NCBI RefSeq assembly: GCF_023238445.1
Contig: NZ_CP096658.1
Location: forward strand, 1,798,001-1,862,000
DNA length: 64,000 nucleotides
Direction: 5' to 3'
Source: Halorussus gelatinilyticus
GTDB lineage: Archaea; Halobacteriota; Halobacteria; Halobacteriales; Haladaptataceae
Shown: piece after piece, positions 26,224-36,131 of the stretch
Numbering within the stretch: the stretch's first letter is position 1
Layout: each line of letters starts with the position of its first letter
Made by a program: the position numbers and the translations under genes
Notes under the pieces: generated by a model
What the model saw: the letters and a program-made list of their open reading frames with translations, nothing else
Databases searched by the model: none
Told to the model about the DNA's origin: nothing

Positions 26224-28140
26224 TCACGCGTACTGCTCCTGATACCGCTCGTGAAGCGCGTCTATCGCGCGGTCGGTCGAGGTCCCGTCCTCCGGAACCA
26301 GCTCCACGAACCCCGGCGGTGCGCCCTCCTGTACGTCGAACTCCGCCACGACGTCCGTCTGGCGCGTGCCGAACTGCTCCAACTGGCTCAACACCGCGGG
26401 CGTGGCGACGCTCTCGGGGAGGTCGTCGGTCTGGAGTTCCGCCCGGTCGCCGTCGGTCTCGCGCCCGGCGTTCTTCAGCTCTCGGAGGACGAACAGCACC
26501 GAGTCGATTATCTCCTCGGGACGCGCTCGCTCGCCTCGCCGGTCGCGGGCGTCGCGGCCACTCGCTTCTCGGCCGTCCGCTTCCCCGTCGCTCCGGCTCT
26601 CGGTCACTCCGACCGACCGGGAACCGACCGCGGCGGGGGCGGCGTCGCTCTCGGCGGTCGCCGGTCCGTCGGGATAGGCGAGTCGGACCGCGCCGCCTTC
26701 GACCCGGACGTCCACGTCGTAGTCGCGCTCGAACGCCGGTCGGAGTTCGGCCAGCAGCGTCTCGTCCACGCCGCTCGGGAGCGAGACGCGCTCGCCGCCG
26801 TGGTCGATGGTCCCGACAACGCTCCAGACGAACTCCACGAGCGTCACGAGGTCGCTCGCGTCGGCCGCGGCCGACTCGGCCCGGCGCTCGGCGTCGTCGA
26901 ACCGACAGTCGTGGAGGTCGTCCTTCCCGGCGTCGAGTTCCGACCGGACCGTCCGAACGCTCGGAAGGTCGTCGTGACGCCCCTCGATTGCCAGCTCCGC
27001 GAGTCGGTCGGCGACGCGTCCGTCGAACCGCTCTATCTTGGCCTCGACGGTTTCGAGGTCCGACTCGACCGGCTCGGCGGCCTCGGCGAACGCGGCCTCG
27101 CGTTCGCCGACGTGGGCCTCGATTCGCTCGACGTGGTCGTCTACTTGCTCGACGGCCGCCCCGACGGTCTGGAGGTCGTCGCCGGCCTCCACGCGGTCGA
27201 GAAGCACGTCGCTCACGCGGTCGATGTGGACCGAGGCGTCGAAGGCCGGCACGTCAATCTCGCGGAAACGACCGGGCAGGTTCACGAGTTCGTAGGCTCG
27301 GTCGTACCGCGACCAGCACTGGACGGTGCCGTACGTGGTCTTCACGCCCGACGCGACCCGGTCGCGGAGGTCGTCGCCGATTCGCTCGATTTCGGCCTCC
27401 GGGTCGAGCGAATCGACCCGACTCCGGAGCGAGGCCGCCTCGACTCGGAGCTCCTCGGCCGACTGCCGCTCGGCGGCGTCGAGGTCTGCCGCGATGTCGT
27501 CGCACTCGCGTCGGAACTCCCGGCGATCCTCCTCCGCGCGCTCGACGCCGGTCGGGGCCACCTCCGAGAGCGCGTCGAGGTCGCCGATTCGCCGCCGATA
27601 GGTCTCCTCGAACGTCTCGCGCTTCTCGTCCAACTCCGAGGCCACTTCGGCGAGTTCGGCCGACTTCTCCTCGACGACTTTCTCGTCCCAATCGTGACGG
27701 AGCGCGGCCGCGATGGCCGCGCCGGCGGCCAGCACCGGCACCGCGAAGAAGCCGACGACCTGCACCGTCGGCACGTCCATCCCGAACATCGGCGCGTAGA
27801 CGCCGAAGAAGAGCGCGAAGAAGAGGACCGACACGAGTCCCGCGGCCGCGAACGTCACGTCGCGGTTGCGCCGCCCGAACTGGGCCACGCCCTGCGCGAC
27901 CCACGCGCCCGCGATGAGGATGAACAGTCCGAACACGAGCGTCGGACTCTTCCACATCAAGACGGCGGCGGCGTCGAACACCGCAATCGACCGAATCGCG
28001 CCTTGAATGCCGCCGAGTCCCGCCGACCCGAGCGTCGTCTCCAACATCGCCAACGTCGTCTGAACGAACGTCGCAAGTATCGGTACCCCTGCGAGCCCCC
28101 ACGCCGCGAGCGTCGTTTTCGTTTCACGACCTGTAGCCAT
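26224..28140 (-). CDS. Four-helix membrane protein with long cytoplasmic coiled coil
   Basis: 638 residues from the ATG at 28140 (a GTG one codon earlier is possible). Four membrane helices occupy residues about 11-33, 65-88, 94-119 and 125-146. A long coiled-coil/helical region (about 150-430, ELAEVASELDEKRETFEE at its start) follows, then a small mixed domain (SLPSGVDETLLAELRPAFERDYDVDVRV), an Arg/Asp/Glu low-complexity linker and a C-terminal helical domain. It heads the minus-strand block; 127 bp without genes or AT-rich signals separate it from tubulin-like protein C, so the two are probably one transcript. It is a likely membrane anchor of the system. The family is unknown. Confidence 0.8.
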   Translation of the reverse strand: MATGRETKTTLAAWGLAGVPILATFVQTTLAMLETTLGSAGLGGIQGAIRSIAVFDAAAVLMWKSPTLVFGLFILIAGAWVAQGVAQFGRRNRDVTFAAAGLVSVLFFALFFGVYAPMFGMDVPTVQVVGFFAVPVLAAGAAIAAALRHDWDEKVVEEKSAELAEVASELDEKRETFEETYRRRIGDLDALSEVAPTGVERAEEDRREFRRECDDIAADLDAAERQSAEELRVEAASLRSRVDSLDPEAEIERIGDDLRDRVASGVKTTYGTVQCWSRYDRAYELVNLPGRFREIDVPAFDASVHIDRVSDVLLDRVEAGDDLQTVGAAVEQVDDHVERIEAHVGEREAAFAEAAEPVESDLETVEAKIERFDGRVADRLAELAIEGRHDDLPSVRTVRSELDAGKDDLHDCRFDDAERRAESAAADASDLVTLVEFVWSVVGTIDHGGERVSLPSGVDETLLAELRPAFERDYDVDVRVEGGAVRLAYPDGPATAESDAAPAAVGSRSVGVTESRSDGEADGREASGRDARDRRGERARPEEIIDSVLFVLRELKNAGRETDGDRAELQTDDLPESVATPAVLSQLEQFGTRQTDVVAEFDVQEGAPPGFVELVPEDGTSTDRAIDALHERYQEQYA

Positions 28141-28340
28141 CACCTACATATCTCACAGGGGGGTTTCAAAACGTTTACCCTTGCTTCGACCGCCGGAAAT
28201 AACCGCAGACGGCGGAATTCGTCAGCTCCGAAACTCGTTCGAAGTGTCGAGTTTCGGGACGAGTGTGAAAACCGAAACGTGTCTCGCAGTTCGATTCGTG
28301 ACGAAGCGAGCAGACGAACTACTCGACGGTTAGTTCGTCG

Positions 28341-28369
28341 GAGAAAGCGTCCGAGGCGGGATTTGAACC
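28341..28369 (-). repeat. Decayed partial copy of the tRNA-Asp 3' end
   Basis: These bases match the 3' end and trailer of the two intact tRNA-Asp genes (28504-28532 and 29129-29157) with only scattered mismatches: the GAAAGCG trailer, acceptor strand and T-arm core (the complement of GGTTCAAATCCCGCC) are all recognisable. The D-arm, anticodon arm and 5' acceptor are absent. This looks like an attachment-site scar rather than a functional tRNA. Confidence 0.65.
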
Positions 28370-28437
28370 GGAGTCAGACGGTCCGGGCGTGCGGCCTGCG
28401 GCCGTTCCGGGCGTGCGACTGACGGGGTTCAAATCCC
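28358..28437. repeat. Imperfect inverted repeat with T-arm-like ends
   Basis: The left arm 28358-28377 (GGGATTTGAACCGGAGTCAG) is nearly complementary to the right arm 28419-28437 (CTGACGGGGTTCAAATCCC); both look like tRNA T-arms in opposite orientation. Between them are two direct 12-bp copies of TCCGGGCGTGCG (28382-28393 and 28406-28417) flanking a GGCCTGCGGCC centre. The structure could fold into a long hairpin. Confidence 0.6.
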
Positions 28438-28499
28438 TCTGGCCGAGTGGTCGCGGCTCACGGCGAAGCGAGCGGAGACCCTGCTCGAAGTTTGATTTA

Positions 28500-28594
28500 T
28501 CGCAGAAAGCGCCCGAGGCGGGATTTGAACCCGCGTCACAACCGTGACAGGGTTGTATGATGGGCCACTACACCACCCGGGCTTCCGAGTGCAT
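28500..28594. repeat. 95-bp direct repeat, copy 1, containing tRNA-Asp
   Basis: This copy is identical base for base to 29125-29219 and includes the whole tRNA-Asp(GTC) gene plus 10-12 bp on each side. Sequence outside the repeat diverges at once, so the duplication boundaries are sharp. Confidence 0.85.
28510..28582 (-). tRNA. tRNA-Asp(GTC), copy 1
   Basis: A 73-nt cloverleaf on the minus strand. The acceptor GCCCGGG pairs with CTCGGGC (one G-U), the anticodon stem CAACC/GGTTG encloses the loop CTGTCAC with anticodon GTC, and the T-arm GCGGGTTCAAATCCCGC is intact. The discriminator is G, as expected for archaeal tRNA-Asp, and CCA is not encoded. A TTAA-containing TATA-like element (GCCTTAATAC on the minus strand) lies about 35 bp upstream, so this copy has its own promoter. 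Confidence 0.97.
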
Positions 28595-28716
28595 CCTATT
28601 CTTTTGGACCACTGTATTAAGGCGTACCGATTCTCTCCGGTATTGTATTCTGTTATCACGCATCGGAATTGTTCCGTCATTCTGTACCGAGATTCGACGC
28701 ATCGTAAATCGAGTGA

Positions 28717-28962
28717 CTACGGGAGGACTCTATCTAATTCGTACTCTTTAGCCCAGTTAATCGATGGATGGTCTATTTCCGAATCGAACCGGAGTTCCAT
28801 CTTCTGTTCGTTCGCTTCGTCTATCTCTACCCGATAGAGTGTCTCGCTCGCCGGATACCGTACGACGAACGCGTCTACTTCGCCGTAATAGGTGCGCTCG
28901 CGGTACTCTCCGTTGATGACTCTCGCTTCCGTCTCGTCACCTCGGTCCTTCGTATTGCCCAT
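28717..28962 (-). pseudogene. Internally deleted PD-(D/E)XK-like endonuclease remnant
   Basis: An 81-residue reading frame. Its first 15 residues (KDRGDETEARVI) look like the N-terminal helix, and its last 50 (VDAFVVRYPASETLYRVEI, then MELRF and INWAKEYELD) look like the C-terminal part, of the small group-I-intron-type PD-(D/E)XK endonuclease family common in haloarchaeal elements. The central hairpin carrying the catalytic Asp and E-x-K residues is absent, consistent with an in-frame internal deletion. It lies between the duplicated tRNA-Asp genes in AT-richer DNA. It could still make a small protein, but not an active nuclease of that family. The family match is from memory of its conserved ends. 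Confidence 0.55.
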
Positions 28963-29124
28963 ACGCGAACATATCGTAAACAGTAGTAAATATTGACTAT
29001 ATCGACTCGACAGTGGCGGTTAGGGTCTCAAATACAATCGTAACAGTCCGGCTCATTTCTTGCGCAGAAGTACACATCTCTTCGCACGAGAACGTAACAG
29101 AACAACTAGTCGCGATGTTTCGCG

Positions 29125-29219
29125 TCGCAGAAAGCGCCCGAGGCGGGATTTGAACCCGCGTCACAACCGTGACAGGGTTGTATGATGGGCCACTACACCA
29201 CCCGGGCTTCCGAGTGCAT
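29125..29219. repeat. 95-bp direct repeat, copy 2, containing tRNA-Asp
   Basis: The second identical copy of 28500-28594. The 530 bp between the copies are AT-richer than the surroundings and carry only the decayed endonuclease-like frame. Confidence 0.85.
29135..29207 (-). tRNA. tRNA-Asp(GTC), copy 2
   Basis: Identical in all 73 nt to the first copy. A minus-strand CCTTAAGTC element at roughly 29242-29250 lies about 35-43 bp upstream, so this copy also has an archaeal TATA-like promoter of its own. The divergent rpoH promoter region lies beyond it. Confidence 0.97.
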
Positions 29220-29521
29220 TCCTTCGTTGTCCCCGGTTAGACTTAAGGCTTCTCAAACGACTCCGGTACGGGACTCCCTCTCGGTGTCGCCGGCGCTCTC
29301 GCGGCACCGACCGGTCGGAACGCACACGTCGCCGCAAACGATTTATATCTCCATAGAGTGGGTGACACTCGTAGGCACTCCCCTCGGTTGGGGACGGTGG
29401 GGGTCGAACAGCTAGCAGTGCGGGAACTACTTAGCAAGTCTTAAATGAATCCGCTGTGTAAAGCCCTGTAGTATCTCGTGATAGCCATTTCTCCCTCTGC
29501 GCAGACAACCCATCGCCACAC
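29208..29521 (+). promoter_or_regulatory. Promoter region of the RNA polymerase operon
   Basis: There is no gene in this 314-bp gap. Two TATA-like elements face the rpo genes: CGATTTATATC (TTTATAT at 29342-29348, preceded by a purine-rich BRE-like CGCAAA) and TTAAATG at 29441-29447. The first would give a leader of about 150 nt and the second about 50 nt. The tRNA-Asp promoter lies at the left end on the other strand. Confidence 0.6.
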
Positions 29522-29749
29522 ATGGTAGACGTAAGCCAACACGACATGGTTCCGGACCACAGCATCGTCGCCGACGAGGAGTTAGACGGCGTGTTAGAGG
29601 AGTACGACATCAAATCGACCGACTTACCGAAGATAAAACGCACCGACCCCGCGCTCCCCGACGACGCGGAGGTCGGTGACGTGATCAAGATCGTGCGCGA
29701 TTCCCGAACGACAGACACCGCGACAATATACCGACTCGTCGTAGAATAA
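29522..29749 (+). CDS. rpoH: DNA-directed RNA polymerase subunit H (Rpb5 C-terminal homologue)
   Basis: 75 residues, full length for archaeal RpoH. It shows the conserved [10 protein letters not shown] opening (residues 6-15), the [20 protein letters not shown] core and the closing [16 protein letters not shown] of the Rpb5 'assembly' domain. It binds the jaw side of the polymerase. It is first in the rpoH-B''-B'-A'-A'' order typical of archaea, and is followed after 2 bp by rpoB''. Confidence 0.98.
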   Translation: MVDVSQHDMVPDHSIVADEELDGVLEEYDIKSTDLPKIKRTDPALPDDAEVGDVIKIVRDSRTTDTATIYRLVVE

Positions 29750-29751
29750 TA

Positions 29752-31317
29752 ATGAACAGAGAAGACCGACGCGAGATTTCCCGAGAGTACTTCTCGAAGG
29801 AACGGCTCGCAGAACACCACTACCGCTCGTTCAACAGCTTCCTGAATCGCGGGATGCAACAGGTCGTCGATGAGAAAGGCACCATCGACACCGACATCGG
29901 CGACAAGGAAGACGAGGAACCGGTCCACGTCGAACTGGGTGACGTTCGCATCGTCACTCCGCGCGTGCGTGAGGCGGACGGGAGCGAGGAGTTGCTGTAC
30001 CCCCAAGAGGCCCGCCTCCGGAACATCACCTACGCCGCGCCCGTCTTCATGGAGATGTCCATCGTCAAAGGCGAGGGCGAGGACGAGCGCGTCGTAGACG
30101 CCACCGAGACCAAGGTGGGCCGGATGCCCATCATGGTCGGCTCCGAGAAGTGTAACATCGCGGGCTTCTCGGACGACGAACTCATCGAAATCGGTGAGGA
30201 CCCCGCCGACCCCGGCGGCTACTTCATCGTCAACGGCAGCGAGCGCGTCCTGATGACCAGCGAGGACCTCGCGCCGAACAAGATTCTCGCGGAGTACGAC
30301 ACCAAGTACGGCGACGAGATTCAGGTCGCCAAAACGTTCAGCCAGCGACGGGGCTACCGCGCACTCGTACTGGTCGAGCGGACCCGCGACGGCCTGCTGG
30401 AAGTGTCGTTCCCCTCGGTCTCGGGGAGCGTCAACTTCGTGACGCTGGTCCGAGCGCTCGGCCTCGAATCCGACGAGGAGATCGTCCACCGGGTCTCCGA
30501 CGACCCCGAGGTGGTGAAGTTCATGCTGGAGAACCTCGAAGAGGCGGAGGTCCAGACCGAGGAGGAGGCAATCGAGTCACTCGGGAAGCGCGTCGCCTCC
30601 GGGCAGGGCAAGAACTACCAGCTCAAGCGCGCCAACTACGTCATCGACCGCTACCTCCTGCCGCACCTCCACGAGGAGGGCGTCGAGGAGGAAGACGTGC
30701 GCATCAACAAGGCGTACTACCTCTGTCGGATGGCCGAGGCCTGCTTCGAGCTCGCGCTCGACCGGCGCGAACCCGACGACAAGGACCACTACGCCAACAA
30801 GCGCCTGAAGGTCTCGGGCGACCTGATGAAAGACCTGTTCCGAACGGCGCTGAACAAGCTGGCGCGGGACGTGAAATACCAGTTGGAGCGGGCCAACATG
30901 CGCAACCGCCAACTGTCGGTCAACACCGTGGTTCGGTCGGACGTGCTGACCGAGCGCCTCGAACACCCGATTGCGACGGGCAACTGGGTGGGCGGCCGCT
31001 CGGGCGTCTCCCAACTGGTGGACCGCACCGACTTCATGGGGGTCCTCTCGCACCTCCGGCGACTTCGCTCGCCGCTGTCGCGGAGCCAGCCCCACTTCGA
31101 GGCGCGTGACCTGCACGCGACCCAGTGGGGCCGCATCTGTCCCTCCGAGACGCCGGAGGGACCGAACTGTGGACTGGTGAAGAACTTCGCGCAGGCGATG
31201 GAGCTCTCCCAGAACATCGAGAACGAACAGGGACTGAAACGAGAACTGGCGTCGATGGGTGTCGAAGGCATCCCCGGAATCGAAGGCGTCGAACCAACTG
31301 CAAGCGCAGACGACTAA
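29752..31317 (+). CDS. rpoB2: DNA-directed RNA polymerase subunit B''
   Basis: 521 residues, the N-terminal half of the split beta-type subunit (protrusion, lobe and fork). Visible landmarks are [22 protein letters not shown] (about 159-180) and the fork region [20 protein letters not shown] followed by [16 protein letters not shown] (about 441-476). The split into B'' and B' between fork and hybrid-binding domain is normal for halophiles and methanogens. It ends one base before the rpoB' ATG. Confidence 0.98.
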   Translation: MNREDRREISREYFSKERLAEHHYRSFNSFLNRGMQQVVDEKGTIDTDIGDKEDEEPVHVELGDVRIVTPRVREADGSEELLYPQEARLRNITYAAPVFMEMSIVKGEGEDERVVDATETKVGRMPIMVGSEKCNIAGFSDDELIEIGEDPADPGGYFIVNGSERVLMTSEDLAPNKILAEYDTKYGDEIQVAKTFSQRRGYRALVLVERTRDGLLEVSFPSVSGSVNFVTLVRALGLESDEEIVHRVSDDPEVVKFMLENLEEAEVQTEEEAIESLGKRVASGQGKNYQLKRANYVIDRYLLPHLHEEGVEEEDVRINKAYYLCRMAEACFELALDRREPDDKDHYANKRLKVSGDLMKDLFRTALNKLARDVKYQLERANMRNRQLSVNTVVRSDVLTERLEHPIATGNWVGGRSGVSQLVDRTDFMGVLSHLRRLRSPLSRSQPHFEARDLHATQWGRICPSETPEGPNCGLVKNFAQAMELSQNIENEQGLKRELASMGVEGIPGIEGVEPTASADD

Positions 31318-31318
31318 C

Positions 31319-33145
31319 ATGAGTCAGGGACGAGAAGCGAAAGTATACGTGAACGGTAGTCTGGTCGGAACGCACCCCGACCCCGAACAGCTCGCAGAAC
31401 AGGTCCGACACGCGCGTCGCCGCGGCGACGTGAGCGAGATGGTCAACGTCTCGGTCAAGGAGCGGACCCGCGAGGTCATCATCAACGCCGACGCCGGACG
31501 CGCCCGGCGACCCCTGCTGGTCATCGAGGACGGCGAACCCCTCGTCACCGAGGAGGAGATCGCCGCGGTCGAGAACGGCGACTTGGACTTCGACGACCTC
31601 GTGGAACGGGGCAAGGTCGAGTTCATCGACGCCGAAGAGGAGGAAGACATCTACGTCGCAGTGGACGAAGACGACCTCAACGAGGACCACACCCACCTCG
31701 AAGTGGACCCGCAGCTCATCTTCGGTATCGGTGCGGGCATGGTCCCCTATCCCGAACACAACGCCTCGCCCCGGATTACGATGGGGTCGGGGATGATCAA
31801 GCAGTCGCTCGGGCTCCCCGCGGCCAACTACCGCATCCGGCCCGACACGCGCCAGCACCTGCTTCACTACCCGCAGCTCTCGATGGTCAAGACCCAGACC
31901 ACCGAGCAGATCGGGTACGACGACCGCCCGGCGGCCCAGAACTTCACGGTCGCCGTCATGTCCTACGAGGGCTTCAACATCGAGGACGCGCTCGTCCTCA
32001 ACGGCGGCTCCGTGGATCGGGCGCTGGCCCGCTCGCACTTCTTCCGGACGTACGAGGGCGAGGAACGGCGGTACCCCGGCGGACAGGAGGACCGCTTCGA
32101 GATTCCGAGCGACGACGTGCGCGGCGCACGCGGTGAAGACGCCTACACCCACCTGGACGACGACGGTCTGGTCAACCCCGAGACGCGCGTGGACGAGAAC
32201 AGCGTCCTGCTCGGCAAGACCAGTCCGCCCCGGTTCCTCGAAGAACCCGACGACATGGGCGGTCTCTCCCCCCAGAAGCGCCGGGAGACCTCCGTCACCA
32301 TGCGCTCGGGCGAGTCCGGCGTCGTGGACACCGTGACCCTGATGGAGGGCGAGGACGGCTCGAAGCTCTCGAAGGTCTCGGTGCGCGACGAGCGGATTCC
32401 GGAACTCGGCGACAAGTTCGCGTCCCGGCACGGCCAGAAGGGTGTCGTCGGCCACATCGCGCCCCAAGAGGACATGCCCTTCACCGAGCAGGGCGTCGTT
32501 CCCGACCTCATCATCAACCCCCACGCCCTGCCGTCCCGGATGACGGTCGGCCACGTGCTGGAGATGATCGGCGGGAAGGTCGGTGCCCTCGAAGGGCGGC
32601 GCGTGGACGGCACGCCGTTCACGGGCGAGGACGAGGAGGAACTCCGCGGCGGTCTCGAAGAGCAGGGCTTCAAGTCCTCCGGCAAGGAGATCATGTACTC
32701 CGGCATCACCGGGGAGAAGATCGAGGCGGAGATATTCATTGGCACCATTTTCTACCAGAAGCTCTACCACATGGTGTCGAACAAGCTCCACGCCCGCTCG
32801 CGCGGCCCGGTGCAGGTGCTGACGCGCCAACCCACCGAGGGTCGCGCCCGCGAGGGTGGTCTCCGCGTCGGGGAGATGGAGCGGGACGTGCTCATCGGGC
32901 ACGGTGCCGCTCTCACCCTGAAGGAACGACTGCTGGACGAGTCGGACCGCGAGTGGATCTACGTCTGTGCCAACTGTGGCATGAGCGCGGTCGAGAACGT
33001 CGAGCAGAACCGCGTCTACTGTCCGAACTGCGACGAGGAGACCGACATCCACGAGATAGAGATGTCCTACGCGTTCAAGTTGCTGCTGGACGAGATGAAG
33101 GCGCTCGGCATCGCCCCGCGACTGGAACTGGAGGACGCAGTCTAA
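31319..33145 (+). CDS. rpoB1: DNA-directed RNA polymerase subunit B'
   Basis: 608 residues, the C-terminal half of the beta-type subunit. It includes the external and hybrid-binding domains ([30 protein letters not shown] region), [13 protein letters not shown] around residue 365, the conserved [15 protein letters not shown], and the C-terminal clamp with the CANC...CPNC zinc site. The ATG at 31319 follows the upstream stop by one base; upstream in-frame sequence belongs to the end of rpoB''. Confidence 0.98.
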   Translation: MSQGREAKVYVNGSLVGTHPDPEQLAEQVRHARRRGDVSEMVNVSVKERTREVIINADAGRARRPLLVIEDGEPLVTEEEIAAVENGDLDFDDLVERGKVEFIDAEEEEDIYVAVDEDDLNEDHTHLEVDPQLIFGIGAGMVPYPEHNASPRITMGSGMIKQSLGLPAANYRIRPDTRQHLLHYPQLSMVKTQTTEQIGYDDRPAAQNFTVAVMSYEGFNIEDALVLNGGSVDRALARSHFFRTYEGEERRYPGGQEDRFEIPSDDVRGARGEDAYTHLDDDGLVNPETRVDENSVLLGKTSPPRFLEEPDDMGGLSPQKRRETSVTMRSGESGVVDTVTLMEGEDGSKLSKVSVRDERIPELGDKFASRHGQKGVVGHIAPQEDMPFTEQGVVPDLIINPHALPSRMTVGHVLEMIGGKVGALEGRRVDGTPFTGEDEEELRGGLEEQGFKSSGKEIMYSGITGEKIEAEIFIGTIFYQKLYHMVSNKLHARSRGPVQVLTRQPTEGRAREGGLRVGEMERDVLIGHGAALTLKERLLDESDREWIYVCANCGMSAVENVEQNRVYCPNCDEETDIHEIEMSYAFKLLLDEMKALGIAPRLELEDAV

Positions 33146-33146
33146 C

Positions 33147-36071
33147 ATGTCAACAGGACAAACACCCAAGGAGATCGGCGAGATCAGCTTCGGGCTGATG
33201 GACCCCGAGGAGTACCGCGAGATGTCGGCGACGAAGATCATCACCGCCGACACCTACGACGACGACGGCTTCCCCATCGACATGGGGCTGATGGACCCGC
33301 GACTGGGCGTCATCGACCCCGGTCTGGAGTGCAAGACCTGCGGCAAGCACTCGGGGTCGTGTAACGGCCACTTCGGCCACATCGAACTCGCCGCGCCCGT
33401 CATCCACGTCGGGTTCACGAAGCTCATCCGGCGGCTCCTGCGCGGGACCTGTCGGAACTGCTCGCGGCTCCTGCTCACCGACGAGGAGAAGGAGAAGTAC
33501 GAGAGCAAACTCACCCGGACCCGCGAGTTGGGCAACGACCTGACGGACGTCACGAAAGCCGCCATCCGGGAAGCCCGCAAGAAGGACCGGTGTCCCTACT
33601 GCGGCGAAGTCCAGTACGACATCAACCACGAGAAGCCCACGACCTACTACGAGGTCCAGCAGGTGCTCACCTCGGAGTACTCCGAGCAGATCGCCGCCGC
33701 GATGCAGGGCAAGAGCGAGGACGACGAGGAGGAGCGCGAACCGGTGGCTCCCCAGGAACTCGCCGAGCAGACCGGCATCGACCTCGACCGCATCAACGAC
33801 ATCATGTCCGGGGAGTTCCGGCCCCGCGAGGACGACCGGAAGGCCATCGAGAAGGCGCTGGACCTCGATCTGACCGAGGAGGACATGAACAAGCTGATGC
33901 CCAGCGACATCCGCGACTGGTTCGAGGACATCCCGGATCAGGACGTGGAGGTACTCGGCATCAACTCCGAGCGCTCCCGGCCGGAGTGGATGATTCTGAC
34001 GGTCCTGCCGGTGCCGCCGGTGACGGCCCGACCCTCCATCACGCTGGACAACGGCCAGCGCTCCGAGGACGACCTGACCCACAAGCTGGTGGACATCATC
34101 CGCATCAACCAGCGGTTCATGGAGAACCGCGAGGCGGGCGCGCCCCAACTCATCATCGAGGACCTCTGGGAACTGCTCCAGTACCACGTCACCACCTTCA
34201 TGGACAACGAGATTTCGGGCACGCCGCCCGCCCGTCACCGCTCGGGCCGACCGCTCAAGACCCTCAGCCAGCGCTTGAAGGGCAAGGAAGGTCGCTTCCG
34301 CGGGTCGCTGTCCGGCAAGCGCGTGAACTTCTCGGCTCGTACCGTCATCTCGCCGGACCCGACGCTCTCGCTGAACGAGGTCGGCGTCCCCGAACGCGTC
34401 GCCCGCGAGATGACCCAGACGATGAACGTCACCGAACGCAACAGGGACGAGGCCCGGCGCTACGTCGCCAACGGTCCGGAGGGCCACCCCGGCGCGAACT
34501 ACGTCAAGCGACCCGACGGCCGCCGCCTCAAAGTGACCGAGAAGAACTGCGAGGAACTGGCGACGAAGGTCGAAGCCGGGTGGGAGGTCAACCGCCACAT
34601 GGTGGACGGCGACATCGTCATCTTCAACCGCCAGCCGTCGCTCCACCGAATGTCCATCATGGCCCACGAAGTGGTCGTGATGCCCTACAAGACGTTCCGG
34701 CTCAACACCGTCGTCTGTCCGCCGTACAACGCCGACTTCGACGGCGACGAGATGAACATGCACGCGTTGCAGAACGAGGAGGCCCGCGCGGAGGCCCGCG
34801 TCCTCATGCGCGTGCAGGAACAGATTCTATCGCCGCGCTTCGGCGAGAACATCATCGGGGCGATTCAGGACCACATCTCCGGGATGTACCTGCTCACCAA
34901 CGAGAACCCCCACTTCAACGAGACCCAAGCGTTGGATCTCCTGCGGGCGACTCGAATCGACGAACTCCCCGAGCCGTCGGGCACCGACGACGACGGGACG
35001 CCTTACTGGACCGGCCGAGACATCTTCTCGGAACTCCTGCCGACCGACCTCAACCTCGAATTCACCGGCACCGTCGGCGACGACGTGGTCATCGAGGACG
35101 GCCAGTTAATCGAGGGCACTATCGCCGAGGACGAGGTGGGCGAGTTCGGTGGCAAAATCGTTGACACGATCACGAAGGTCTACGGCAACACCCGTTCGCG
35201 GGTCTTCATCAACGAAGTCGCGGCGCTGGCGATGCGCTCCATCATGCACTTCGGTTTCTCCATCGGTATCGACGACGAGTCGGTCCCCGAGGAGGCACAG
35301 AACCGCATCGACGAGGCCATCGACAACGCCTACGACCGGGTCGAGGAACTCATCGAGACGTACCAGAACGGGGACCTCGAATCCCTGCCCGGCCGGACCG
35401 TGGACGAGACGCTGGAGATGAAGATCATGCAGACGCTCGGCAAGGCCCGCGACTCTGCGGGTGACATCGCCGAGGAGCACTTCGCCGACGACAACCCCGC
35501 CGTGGTCATGGCCGACTCCGGTGCGCGTGGGTCGATGCTCAACCTGACCCAGATGGCCGGCTGTGTTGGTCAGCAGGCAGTTCGCGGCGAGCGAATCAAC
35601 CGCGGGTACGAGGACCGCACGCTGAGCCACTACAAGCCCGACGACCTCTCCGCGGAGGCCCACGGCTTCGTGGAACACTCCTACACGGGCGGTCTCGACC
35701 CCCGCGAGTTCTTCTTCCACGCGATGGGCGGCCGCGAGGGGCTGGTGGACACCGCAGTCCGTACCTCCAAGTCCGGCTACCTCCAGCGGCGTCTCATCAA
35801 CGCGCTGTCGGAACTCGAAACCCAGTACGACGGTACGGTTCGGGACACCTCCGACACCATCGTTCAGTTCGAGTTCGGCGAGGACGGCACCAGTCCGGTG
35901 AAGGTCTCCTCGAACGCCGATGGCGAAATCGACGTGGACCAGATCGCCGACCGCATCCTCGAAGAGGAGTTCGGCAGCGACGACCGCAAACGGGAGTTCC
36001 TCGGCGACAAGAAACCGCCGACGAACCTCTCGGAACACGTCGATGCCCGGCAGGCCCAGAGCGACGACTGA
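33147..36071 (+). CDS. rpoA1: DNA-directed RNA polymerase subunit A'
   Basis: 974 residues, the larger part of the beta'-type subunit. It has the N-terminal clamp zinc sites (CKTCGKHSGSCNGHFGHIEL and CRNCSRLLL, then CPYCGE), the SGKRVNFSARTVISPDP rudder region, the metal-binding active site NADFDGDEMNMH (about 530-541), and the bridge-helix region GGREGLVDTAVRTSKSGYLQRR near 865. It is separated from rpoA'' by 60 bp. Confidence 0.98.
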   Translation: MSTGQTPKEIGEISFGLMDPEEYREMSATKIITADTYDDDGFPIDMGLMDPRLGVIDPGLECKTCGKHSGSCNGHFGHIELAAPVIHVGFTKLIRRLLRGTCRNCSRLLLTDEEKEKYESKLTRTRELGNDLTDVTKAAIREARKKDRCPYCGEVQYDINHEKPTTYYEVQQVLTSEYSEQIAAAMQGKSEDDEEEREPVAPQELAEQTGIDLDRINDIMSGEFRPREDDRKAIEKALDLDLTEEDMNKLMPSDIRDWFEDIPDQDVEVLGINSERSRPEWMILTVLPVPPVTARPSITLDNGQRSEDDLTHKLVDIIRINQRFMENREAGAPQLIIEDLWELLQYHVTTFMDNEISGTPPARHRSGRPLKTLSQRLKGKEGRFRGSLSGKRVNFSARTVISPDPTLSLNEVGVPERVAREMTQTMNVTERNRDEARRYVANGPEGHPGANYVKRPDGRRLKVTEKNCEELATKVEAGWEVNRHMVDGDIVIFNRQPSLHRMSIMAHEVVVMPYKTFRLNTVVCPPYNADFDGDEMNMHALQNEEARAEARVLMRVQEQILSPRFGENIIGAIQDHISGMYLLTNENPHFNETQALDLLRATRIDELPEPSGTDDDGTPYWTGRDIFSELLPTDLNLEFTGTVGDDVVIEDGQLIEGTIAEDEVGEFGGKIVDTITKVYGNTRSRVFINEVAALAMRSIMHFGFSIGIDDESVPEEAQNRIDEAIDNAYDRVEELIETYQNGDLESLPGRTVDETLEMKIMQTLGKARDSAGDIAEEHFADDNPAVVMADSGARGSMLNLTQMAGCVGQQAVRGERINRGYEDRTLSHYKPDDLSAEAHGFVEHSYTGGLDPREFFFHAMGGREGLVDTAVRTSKSGYLQRRLINALSELETQYDGTVRDTSDTIVQFEFGEDGTSPVKVSSNADGEIDVDQIADRILEEEFGSDDRKREFLGDKKPPTNLSEHVDARQAQSDD

Positions 36072-36131
36072 CGCCGCCACCGCTGTCGAACCGACACGAC
36101 CCACCACCAACGAATTCGCCCCACGCCACAC

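Larger units (their letters stand above)
28141..28509. other. Gene-free stretch between the tubulin-like block and tRNA-Asp
   Basis: No convincing gene is present. The first about 40 bp are AT-rich and probably hold the promoter of the minus-strand block (TTTTGAAA-like stretch on the minus strand at about 28164-28172). The last 170 bp hold a decayed tRNA 3' end and an imperfect inverted repeat, described separately. Confidence 0.5.

Noticed and set aside
28349-28440. A third functional tRNA or an intron-containing tRNA between 28.34 and 28.44 kb
   Set aside because: Only T-arm-like and acceptor 3' parts are present; no anticodon arm or 5' acceptor strand can be paired.
28143-28640. Long plus-strand readings over the 26.2-28.4 kb gene, continuing past it
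   Set aside because: They are the antisense of the four-helix coiled-coil gene and inherit its GC-rich third positions; composition is His/Arg-rich and unlike a haloarchaeal protein.
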